From Bacteroides congonensis (lineage in GTDB: Bacteria > Bacteroidota > Bacteroidia > Bacteroidales > Bacteroidaceae), in the NCBI RefSeq assembly GCF_900130125.1, contig NZ_FQXY01000010.1, forward strand, positions 62,001-126,000: DNA of 64,000 nt, given 5' to 3'. Below are positions 50,848-57,764 of this stretch, piece after piece (within the stretch, counting starts at the first letter, position 1; every line of letters starts with the position of its first letter). The translations under genes and the position numbers were made by a program. Below the pieces are notes generated by a model. The model did not search any database and was not told the DNA's origin. It saw only the letters and a program-made list of their open reading frames with translations.

Positions 50848-51870
50848 TTATTTATCGAAAAAGGAAAGATTCCATTTCTCCTGCCAGGGGATAGTAATTT
50901 TTCCGTCTTTTATCAATATAGGCAACCATACATAGCGGGAGTCTTCCAAATCTTTCTTTTTCCAACGGTCGAACAAGGCAATATATGCGTCCTTCTTTCC
51001 GACAACCGGTTGCACATACGTACTCTGTGCATAAAATGTCTTATCCGCATCCGGGCCGGTACATGGGTCTCCGATAGTTTTCCACGTCCCCATAATAGAA
51101 TCAGCCACTGCCATCTCAGCCACATTCGGATCCCAACCTGTACAACCGGAACTTAACATATAATATTTACCATTATATTTGAATACAGCCGGCGCTTCAC
51201 GGGATTCTTTCACGAAATTACGTGTAAAACGTCCGCTTGGTTTCAGATAGTCATCAGTCAGCAGGCTGATATACATGGTTTCATTGTTCTCGGAAGAATA
51301 GAATTGATAAGCACGACCGTCATCGTCCACAAAAACAGTCTGGTCACGGCTCATCGCATTGTTAGGACGGAAACTTCCCTGATAGATGAACGGCCCGACA
51401 GGAGAATCGGCAACGGCAACTCCGGCACAAGCCTTACTGTAATCGGCACTTTCCACATGCGCCCACATTACGAACTTGCCCGTTTTCTTATTATAAACCA
51501 CTTTCGGACGTTCCAATACTTTGGACGGATGCAAGTCGTGATTCGGGTCATCTTTTACTGCCGGAAGTACAATGCCTTCAAATTTCCAGTTTAGCAAGTC
51601 TTTGGAAGAGTAGCAACCTACTCCGGTCACATCCGTACGGTAACATTCCCAGGTAGCCCATTCGGGCAAGATGGTTTTTCCTTTTTTGTATTCACCATAC
51701 CAATAGTAGGTGTCATCATGATAAAGAAGTCCGCCACCATGAGCGTTAATCGGATTTCCATCGGTATCTTTCCACACTTCTCCGGGGATAAAGTCCATAT
51801 TCTTCTGAGCCTGTACGGATATTGGAAGCAAGCCTATGCAAGCTACAAACAGTAATAATAGTTTAGTCAT
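50848..51870 (-). CDS. GH43 subfamily 24-like exo-beta-1,3-galactosidase, exported
   Basis: A 340-residue five-bladed propeller with a signal peptide (LLLLFVACIGLLPISVQAQ). Blocks typical of GH43_24 are INAHGGGLLYHDDTYYWYGEYK, RPKVVYNKKTGKFVMWAH, SRDQTVFVDDDGRAYQFYSS, EAPAVFKYNGKYYMLSSGCTGWDPN and YVQPVVGKKDAYIALFDRW. Relatives cut the beta-1,3-galactan backbone of arabinogalactan from its end. The usual N-terminal catalytic Asp of GH43 is replaced here by the INAHGGG segment, as known for this subfamily. It lies between the DUF2264 and GH145 genes. Confidence 0.85.
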   Translation of the reverse strand: MTKLLLLFVACIGLLPISVQAQKNMDFIPGEVWKDTDGNPINAHGGGLLYHDDTYYWYGEYKKGKTILPEWATWECYRTDVTGVGCYSSKDLLNWKFEGIVLPAVKDDPNHDLHPSKVLERPKVVYNKKTGKFVMWAHVESADYSKACAGVAVADSPVGPFIYQGSFRPNNAMSRDQTVFVDDDGRAYQFYSSENNETMYISLLTDDYLKPSGRFTRNFVKESREAPAVFKYNGKYYMLSSGCTGWDPNVAEMAVADSIMGTWKTIGDPCTGPDADKTFYAQSTYVQPVVGKKDAYIALFDRWKKKDLEDSRYVWLPILIKDGKITIPWQEKWNLSFFDK

Positions 51871-51898
51871 ATATCAATATTTGTTGGTTAATTCATTA

Positions 51899-53155
51899 TT
51901 AATGAAAAGCATGGTCTTTCGGGAAGTCATTCCCTTCCCAGGCTTTTTTACTTGTCCAGTCTTGGGCAGGAGATGTCCAGAAGGGATGGTCAGCCGGAAG
52001 TCCGAGTGGCAGGAAGGCAAGTGATGCCATATATAAGCTACCATTATTTGTATACCAGTCGGATATCTTTGGTTGCTTGCCATTGAAACCTAAAGTGAGG
52101 AATCCTTTCTCATTGAAATTACGGTCATCGCCAAACATCCGCTTAATAACAGTTGTCATGGCTGCACGCACTTGTCCGTTCGGCAATTCCTTGGGTAACC
52201 ATTCTCTCCATGCCAGCAATGCCAAAGGCTGCAAAGTTCCTGTACGATAGGTAATAGAACGACCGAAAACAGGAAGCGTCCCTTCGGGAGAGATGAACCG
52301 TTCCAAAATCATTCCGAAACGTTGCATCCGTTTTACCGCACGGTTGTAATCACAGTCCGGCATATTCCAGACTTTATTCTTTCCGCCGTTAGTCATTATT
52401 TCCAATGGTTCTATATACATGGGATGCAATACAAAGCTATTGTAATAGTCGAAAGCAAAGTCCTTTCCATCCGAATACCAGCCATCACCGACGTACCATT
52501 CTTCCACTTTGCGCAGCGCCGAAGCTATGCGGTAAGTATCACTTGGCGCACCCGCTTTCCGTAGAAAGGCTTCTACGGTAGCAGAGAACAATAACCAATT
52601 CGTATAAGGCGGGTCTACCCGACGAAGCTGTGTAAACTCGGTAATATAACGTTGTTTCGTCACGCTGTCCAACGGAACCCATAAAGCGTCATATCCTCTT
52701 ATGAAACTTTCCGCGATATAAGCGGCATCCACCAAGGTTTGCCCTTCCTTTCTCCACAACAAATAATCGGGACTTTCCGGGTCGACAGCCTGCGCATAAC
52801 TCTTGAGCGCCCATTCACGCAGTTGTTTTCGCCGGATACCTTCGGTCGTATCATCATCCGGCAATGAAATCCAGGGAGCCAGTCCTGCCATCAAACGTCC
52901 GAAACATTCCATATAAGTAACCTTTTTATTTCTTCCGTCCCATGTCGGACTTAACTCTACCAACATATTCTGTTGCAGCTTACCTTCACTCATATTACTA
53001 AGTACCGGTTCAGCCATACGATACAACACTTCCGCCCATAACTCACGGTCGGTCGGTTCTTTCACTTGTTTTTTCTTTTTTGCCAATAGATCTTGTGACG
53101 GTATCATCAAGATTGCCATAAGCAATAGTAGTACGTAATGTCTATTCAAGTTCAT
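51899..53155 (-). CDS. DUF2264 exported enzyme (GH154-like?)
   Basis: A 418-residue protein with signal peptide (YVLLLLMAILMIPSQDLLA) and an all-helical alpha/alpha-barrel-like body. The DUF2264 signature is RRVDPPYTNWLLFSATVEAFL, YVGDGWYSDGKDFAFDYYNSFVLHPMY and FGRSITYRTGTLQPL. Some DUF2264 proteins, including an arabinogalactan-locus beta-glucuronidase, are classed as GH154; this is from memory and moderate. The start at 53155 was chosen because the longer frame adds 31 residues with no signal function. It is probably the first gene of the four-gene operon. Confidence 0.8.
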   Translation of the reverse strand: MNLNRHYVLLLLMAILMIPSQDLLAKKKKQVKEPTDRELWAEVLYRMAEPVLSNMSEGKLQQNMLVELSPTWDGRNKKVTYMECFGRLMAGLAPWISLPDDDTTEGIRRKQLREWALKSYAQAVDPESPDYLLWRKEGQTLVDAAYIAESFIRGYDALWVPLDSVTKQRYITEFTQLRRVDPPYTNWLLFSATVEAFLRKAGAPSDTYRIASALRKVEEWYVGDGWYSDGKDFAFDYYNSFVLHPMYIEPLEIMTNGGKNKVWNMPDCDYNRAVKRMQRFGMILERFISPEGTLPVFGRSITYRTGTLQPLALLAWREWLPKELPNGQVRAAMTTVIKRMFGDDRNFNEKGFLTLGFNGKQPKISDWYTNNGSLYMASLAFLPLGLPADHPFWTSPAQDWTSKKAWEGNDFPKDHAFH

Positions 53156-53274
53156 GATATTATTATAGGTTTTTCGTTTACAAAGATACTTTATACTCAC
53201 AAGAATAACGTCCAATTTTATGTCAAAAAAGGGATACAAAAAGACCAAATTTCATACAGGGACAGTTATATATA

Positions 53275-53734
53275 CGAAATTAATAAGGTTTCCACCTATC
53301 AATCCATTCAATAAAAGGTATTCCTTCCCTTGCAAAAGAAAGATATATATGCCCTGTCACCCGAAGATCTTATCCGCTTTCTCTCCGATGCATGGATTCG
53401 AAAGTTGTTTCCATTCTCCAAGAATCGAACTAGCCGTCAGCAACCGGGCTTTATTAGGCTCCCATCCTGCACAACCGGAAGTCATCCATCCAGTACGTTA
53501 AATAGCGAGGGCTTCATTATGTCTGCCGGGAAAAATGCGTATATACCTGCCTGTATAAACGAGATAATCATCAGACAATTCAGCAATCTTCTTTACCAAA
53601 GATATAGGGTTATTGAACTCTAAGCAGGTACGGAAATGAGCTAATTCGATTTCAGAAATAAACACGCACTCCAAACAAAAGTTTTCACGATTTACCCTCA
53701 TGCCCTCATAAATTTCTTCAAAGCCTTTATTCAT
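53275..53734 (-). pseudogene. Decayed GH43_24-like gene fragment
   Basis: The minus strand retains a recognisable order of GH43 motifs: AELSDDYLVYTGRYIRIFPG, then TSGCAGWEPNKARLLTASS, SILGEWKQLSNPC, and in a shifted frame FIEWIDRWKPY. They are interrupted by a stop after EALAI (53498-53500), another after DKIFG, and a frameshift before the DRW motif. The motifs match those of the intact GH43 gene at 50848-51870 but are not identical to it, so this is a separate relic. The fragment lacks the N-terminal half; the first 45 residues of the open frame look unrelated. Confidence 0.78.
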
Positions 53735-53760
53735 CGTAGCTTCAGCTATGAGAGCAGATC

Positions 53761-53805
53761 ATGATAGCACCCTGAGAGTAACTTTTGCTCTCAGGGTGCT
53801 ATCAT
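53761..53805. terminator. Perfect 18-bp hairpin upstream of the IS66 element
   Basis: The stem at 53761-53778 pairs perfectly with 53788-53805 around a 9-nt loop. It has no T-run on either side, so it is not a typical intrinsic terminator. It lies between the GH43 relic and the broken repeat array. Between 53806 and 53880 there is only repeat-like sequence. Confidence 0.55.
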
Positions 53806-53927
53806 CCCATCCCCCTATAAAACATAGGATATACTAACGGGATATTAACGTTATCTCTTCGGTATCCTTTCGTTATATTAGTAAGCATTCGGCCTTGTGC
53901 GTGTTTCTTTCCCTTGTTTTCCTTCCT

Positions 53928-53935
53928 ACCTTTGT
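53928..53935 (+). promoter_or_regulatory. −7 box within the IS66 element
   Basis: TACCTTTG matches TAnnTTTG, 26 bases before the first IS gene, so the element carries its own promoter. Confidence 0.55.
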
Positions 53936-53960
53936 GACTTCATAATCATCTTAATCTATT

Positions 53961-54470
53961 ATGTGTTCAGTATTAGTATTTTCTAGTGAAAGTGAGAAGC
54001 TGCGTAGTCTCTTGTCTGAGTCTAATCATTTTGATTCTGTTCTTTTCATATTTGACGGTGGTCGTCGTTATAAAGTATCGGCTTCTAGTCTTGGTATCCA
54101 TTCCCCTCAGGACCTACTTCTCCCTTTAGGTCTTGGTCTTTTCCGTAGCAGTCCTTTCTGGTCTTATTACCTTTATCCGCAAGGTTGTAATTTCCATAAA
54201 GGAATTGACGGTCTTTGTGGTGAGGTCATCCGGCACACGGGTTCTTACGTGTCAGAGCAGAGTTGCCATATTTTTCTTGACCGTTCCCGTAGCAGGTTGC
54301 ATATCCTTTATCGGTGCGACGATGAATACCGTCTGGAATGCCGTCGTCTGAACCACGGTTCTTTCCTCTTGAAAAAGGACGAACGGAAGAGGGGTTTTCT
54401 TCAAATTTCCTGGAATCGCCTGAATGAGCTGCTTACTGTTAAAAAGTATCGGAAAACAGTTGAAAAGTAA
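53961..54470 (+). CDS. tnpB: IS66 accessory protein (TnpB-like)
   Basis: A 169-residue protein. Residues about 68-140 match the TnpB (IS66 Orf2) pattern, especially YYLYPQGCNFHKGIDGLCGEV, ILYRCDDEYRLECRRLNHGSF and the basic end. The first 65 residues are not the usual TnpB start; they may be an extension or a replaced TnpA-like part. No separate tnpA frame is visible. TnpB is required for IS66 transposition, but its exact role is not known. Confidence 0.85.
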   Translation: MCSVLVFSSESEKLRSLLSESNHFDSVLFIFDGGRRYKVSASSLGIHSPQDLLLPLGLGLFRSSPFWSYYLYPQGCNFHKGIDGLCGEVIRHTGSYVSEQSCHIFLDRSRSRLHILYRCDDEYRLECRRLNHGSFLLKKDERKRGFLQISWNRLNELLTVKKYRKTVEK

Positions 54471-54539
54471 TCTCCCGTCCTATAAGCCGTACAGCTTTAT
54501 TTTGATAACTTTGCCACATAATAAAAAAGTGGATATACA

Positions 54540-56153
54540 GTGAAAGAACCAGTCATTACCCTTACTTTGGAAGAGTACGAAGAGTTGCGCAAGGAACGTG
54601 AACGTCTTGAAAAGGAGCATGCGGAACTTCAGAGAAAATACGAAGCCTCTTTGCAGGAGTATTCCCGCCAGGCCGGGGAAATCTCAGCCTGTACAGCCGT
54701 CATAGCTGACTTGAGATGGAAATTGGCTGACTTGACACGCCGTTTATGGGGTAAATCCAGTGAAAAACGTCATCTTCCCGAAGATGCCAGCCAATTGAGC
54801 ATCTGTTTCGAATCCCCGTCCGATGTCAATGACCCGGTAGCGGAAGAACAGAAAATAGCTGAGAAATCTGTCAAATCGGAGAATGGTTACAACCGTTTCC
54901 GTAAGAGCTTCACCAAAAAGATTACTCCCCACGCCCGTAAGCCCATCGACCCGTCCCTTCCCCGTGAGGAAATCATCATTCCCATGCCGGAAGGTCTTTC
55001 CCTGGAGGGAGCGACAAAGCTGGGGGAGGAAGTGAGCGAACAATATGCCGTCAGCCCTGCGCGATTCTATGTGAGACGCATCATCCGCCCTAAATACCGG
55101 CTTGCCGACGGTCGTATCATGACTGCTCCCATGCCCGTAACGGCACACCCTCACAGCAATGCGTCGGAAAGTATATTGTCCCACATTGCTACCGCCAAAT
55201 ATTACGATCACCTGCCTCTGCACAGACAGCTGGACATTTTTGAGCGTGAAGGCATCCATCTGAGTCCTTCCACCGTAAGTAACTGGATGATGGCCGCCGC
55301 ACAGCGTCTGGAGCCGGTCTATAATGAGCTTCGTGAACTGGTCAAGGACAGTTATTACGTCATGGCCGATGAGACGCCCCACCCCGTACTTGAAAGCGAC
55401 CGTCCCGGTGCCCTTCACCGCGGGTATATGTGGAACTTCTATCTGCCCCGGTTCCATACCCCCTTCTTTGAATATCACAAGGGACGTGGCAGCAGTGGAA
55501 TAGACACACTGCTGGCAGGACAGGTCCGGGTGGTACAGAGTGACGGCTTTGCAGTATATGACGAGTTCGACACGCTACCCGGAAAGTTACACCTGTGCTG
55601 CTGGGCACACGTCAGGCGCAAGTTTGTGGAAGCGGAAGGGAATGACCCTCCCAGAGCAGGGTATGCACTTGAACAAATAGGCAGACTGTATGCTGTGGAG
55701 GAGAAAATCAGGATAGAACATCTGGAAGGCGGGGCTGTAGTAAAGCTTCGCCAGGAAGAATCGTACCCTATTATCAAAGGACTGGAAAAATGGTGCAAGG
55801 AGGAATATGAACATACGGTTGAGAAATCGCCTATTGCCAAGGCCATATTCTATATGTACACACGATTTGAACAACTGTCCGGATATGTCAACGATGCACA
55901 ATTCTGCATTGACAATAATCCGGTGGAGCGTTCTATAAGACCATTGACTTTGAACAGAAAAAACACTCTTTTCTCCGGATCACATGAGGCGGCACATGCA
56001 GCGGCAATATTCTTTTCACTGATGGGATGTTGCAGGGAAAATAAGGTGAACCCGAAACTATGGATGCAGGACGTGTTGATTAGGGTACAGGAGAAAGAAA
56101 GAGAAGAGAAAAACGACTACTCCGATTTACTGCCATTTAATTGGAAAGGATAA
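54540..56153 (+). CDS. tnpC: IS66-family transposase TnpC
   Basis: A 537-residue DDE transposase, starting at GTG. The N-terminus is a long coiled coil (EEYEELRKERERLEKEHAELQR). The catalytic residues appear in YYVMADETPHP (first Asp), VVQSDGFAVYDEF (second Asp) and NNPVERSIRPLTLNRKN (Glu). The HLCCWAHVRRKFVEAE and RPKYRLADG blocks are typical. The usual zinc-finger cysteine pairs ahead of the catalytic domain are absent here. It is separated from tnpB by 69 bases containing another TAACTTTG −7-like box. Confidence 0.93.
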   Translation: MKEPVITLTLEEYEELRKERERLEKEHAELQRKYEASLQEYSRQAGEISACTAVIADLRWKLADLTRRLWGKSSEKRHLPEDASQLSICFESPSDVNDPVAEEQKIAEKSVKSENGYNRFRKSFTKKITPHARKPIDPSLPREEIIIPMPEGLSLEGATKLGEEVSEQYAVSPARFYVRRIIRPKYRLADGRIMTAPMPVTAHPHSNASESILSHIATAKYYDHLPLHRQLDIFEREGIHLSPSTVSNWMMAAAQRLEPVYNELRELVKDSYYVMADETPHPVLESDRPGALHRGYMWNFYLPRFHTPFFEYHKGRGSSGIDTLLAGQVRVVQSDGFAVYDEFDTLPGKLHLCCWAHVRRKFVEAEGNDPPRAGYALEQIGRLYAVEEKIRIEHLEGGAVVKLRQEESYPIIKGLEKWCKEEYEHTVEKSPIAKAIFYMYTRFEQLSGYVNDAQFCIDNNPVERSIRPLTLNRKNTLFSGSHEAAHAAAIFFSLMGCCRENKVNPKLWMQDVLIRVQEKEREEKNDYSDLLPFNWKG

Positions 56154-56167
56154 ACAAGAAAGATTGA

Positions 56168-56210
56168 TAAAGCCAAAAGCCAGACGAAGTACGTCTGGCT
56201 TTTGGCTTTA
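56168..56210 (+). terminator. Intrinsic terminator inside the IS66 right end
   Basis: A perfect 19-bp stem (56168-56186 with 56192-56210) around a 5-nt loop ends in CTTTTGGCTTTATTAT. It lies 15 bases after tnpC and stops transcription from leaving the element. Confidence 0.88.
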
Positions 56211-56275
56211 TTATAGCTTGGAAAGAAACACGCACGAGGCCGAATGCTTACTTAGATTACCGATATCACTAATTC

Positions 56276-56410
56276 GTCACGGCCGTGACAAATTCCTACC
56301 ACGGCTGTGAAGAGAACCTACCATGGCTGTGACGAATAGTTACCACGGCCGTGGCGAAATAACAATACCGGTAATCTAATGAAAGGATACCGGCAGCCTA
56401 ACGCAAGGAT
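56276..56410. repeat. Array 3: 22-bp dyad units (GTCAC/ACCAC to GATAC type)
   Basis: Units of exactly 22 bp start at 56276, 56298, 56320, 56342, 56364 and 56386. Each has a 14-bp dyad part and an 8-bp spacer, as in arrays 1 and 2. The first four have CACGGCCGTG-like centres; the last two carry GATAC-type ends. The IS66 element has landed in the left inverted arm of this array. Confidence 0.85.
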
Positions 56411-56411
56411 A

Positions 56412-56795
56412 AAGGCAAGATAACCAACACTTTCTTACTTCATAACTTATGTTTCCCTAAACAACATAGCTAGGAAACCCACATTAAAACACAACGTACT
56501 GAAATGAGTTAAACAGAATAGAAAAGATTCAAAACGGGACGTGAAATGAGTTAAATGATAATTTAGGGGCATAGCGCCCGGCAAGGTTTCCTTGCAGATA
56601 GTCGGTAGTAATTCCAAATTTATTTGCAGACAGAATAATAATTTTCTTTTTAGACAGAAGAACATAAGAACAAAAGATGAAACAGTAGTAGTTTAATGAC
56701 CGACAGAAATAATTTTCCAAGCGCAGCCTTTATGTTCTTTTGTTCTTATGTCTAAATTAAATTCCCATTTAGCTCATAACGATTCAAAATAATTA
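56412..56795. other. AT-rich intergenic region with a long hairpin
   Basis: No convincing gene is seen in this stretch. It contains two copies of GAAATGAGTTAAA (near 56500 and 56545) and a long-range inverted repeat, ACATAAGAACAAAAG near 56662 with CTTTTGTTCTTATGT near 56737. It may hold the 3' UTR of the minus-strand TonB-domain gene or a small RNA; neither can be shown. Confidence 0.45.
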
Positions 56796-57662
56796 TCAGT
56801 CAGCCATCATCTTCATGTCAGGCGACGGAATACGGAACCAATATTCCACCCATCGTCTTTCTTTATCGGGAATTGAGAACGATAACTTAATCAAATTGTC
56901 GTGGAGACGTTCAACACTAATTTTATTTTCTGTTCCTTCGATGAAAACAGAATCAGACGATTTACCCAATATCTCAACATAAACGCTGTCTGAAGGCAAA
57001 CGGTACTCTCCTTGCGAAAAAATAATAGCATTCGATTTGGCATCTCTACCGCGAGTCATGATGTTCATAAATGTCTTATCGGCTGAGATAATTTTCAATA
57101 TAGGCAGCAGAGCTATTTTATAATCATTCGCTCCGGGTTGCACCAAACAGCTTTGCCATACCCCTTCTAATGTCCTATCAGTAATTTCTTGTCCGACAGG
57201 CACGGTAAGTTCGGGAATATTCATCCTCGCTGCATCATTGCCTTGCCCTTTCGACAGGTTGAACATAATAGGAATTGTGAAACGTACTTTTACGGCTTTA
57301 CCATCTGCCATACCTGCCGACCATCGCGGCATTGCTTTTACTACGCGCAAAGCTTCTTCGTCCAACAGAGGATCCACACCACGCACAACTTTCTCCTGTC
57401 CCAGTGTCCCATCTTCCATTACGACGAACTGAACGATTACACGTCCTGAAACGCCGCGCTTCTGAGCATCAGCAGGATATTTGACGTTGGTTGACAAGTA
57501 TTTCATCATAGCCTGCATTCCGCCCGGGAACTCCGGCATCTTATCAGGAACTAAAAAAATGCCGTTACTATCGACCCGGGGAGCGGATTCTTTCTGATGT
57601 TGGGCTGACAAGGGTAAATACAGAAACAGTGCAATAAGAAGACTTAATAATTTTGTGTTCAT
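56796..57662 (-). CDS. Exported TonB C-terminal-domain protein with DUF4488-like tail
   Basis: A 288-residue protein starting at MNTKLLSLLIALFLYLPLSAQ, a cleavable-type signal peptide. Next is a TonB C-terminal domain (PEFPGGMQAMMKYLSTNVKYPADAQKRGVSGRVIVQFVVMEDG, about residues 40-130). The remaining half (LEGVWQSCLVQPG, GEYRLPSDSVYVEIL, RWVEYWFRI) resembles the DUF4488 lipocalin-like group. It lacks the membrane anchor and Pro-rich rod of an energy-transducing TonB, so its role is probably not direct energy transfer. The start at 57662 replaces a longer frame with no signal peptide. Confidence 0.8.
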   Translation of the reverse strand: MNTKLLSLLIALFLYLPLSAQHQKESAPRVDSNGIFLVPDKMPEFPGGMQAMMKYLSTNVKYPADAQKRGVSGRVIVQFVVMEDGTLGQEKVVRGVDPLLDEEALRVVKAMPRWSAGMADGKAVKVRFTIPIMFNLSKGQGNDAARMNIPELTVPVGQEITDRTLEGVWQSCLVQPGANDYKIALLPILKIISADKTFMNIMTRGRDAKSNAIIFSQGEYRLPSDSVYVEILGKSSDSVFIEGTENKISVERLHDNLIKLSFSIPDKERRWVEYWFRIPSPDMKMMAD

Positions 57663-57764
57663 GGCTATTATCTTTTTATGGTTAAACAATATAACGAAGA
57701 TAACAATTTCAAGCCAAAAGACAAACAAAAGTATTGTTTATTTTCTTCTTATTGCAACAATTAT

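Larger units (their letters stand above)
53881..56251 (+). mobile_element. Complete IS66-family insertion sequence, 2,371 bp
   Basis: The ends start with GTAAGC, as in IS66-family elements, and are inverted copies over about 33 bp with one mismatch (53881 rightward, 56251 leftward). The 8-bp flanks TTATATTA (53873-53880) and TTAGATTA (56252-56259) look like a target duplication differing at one base. The element carries a tnpB-like gene, a full tnpC transposase and an internal terminator. Both genes are intact, so it may be active. It sits in the left arm of repeat array 3. Confidence 0.92.

Noticed and set aside
53761..53805. Classical rho-independent terminator
   Set aside because: The 18-bp stem is perfect but neither strand has a T-run, so I list it only as a hairpin of uncertain role.
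56447..56720. Minus-strand frames of 63-72 residues
   Set aside because: They are Cys/Phe/Leu-rich with no start context or recognisable domain, and lie in AT-rich repeat-like sequence.
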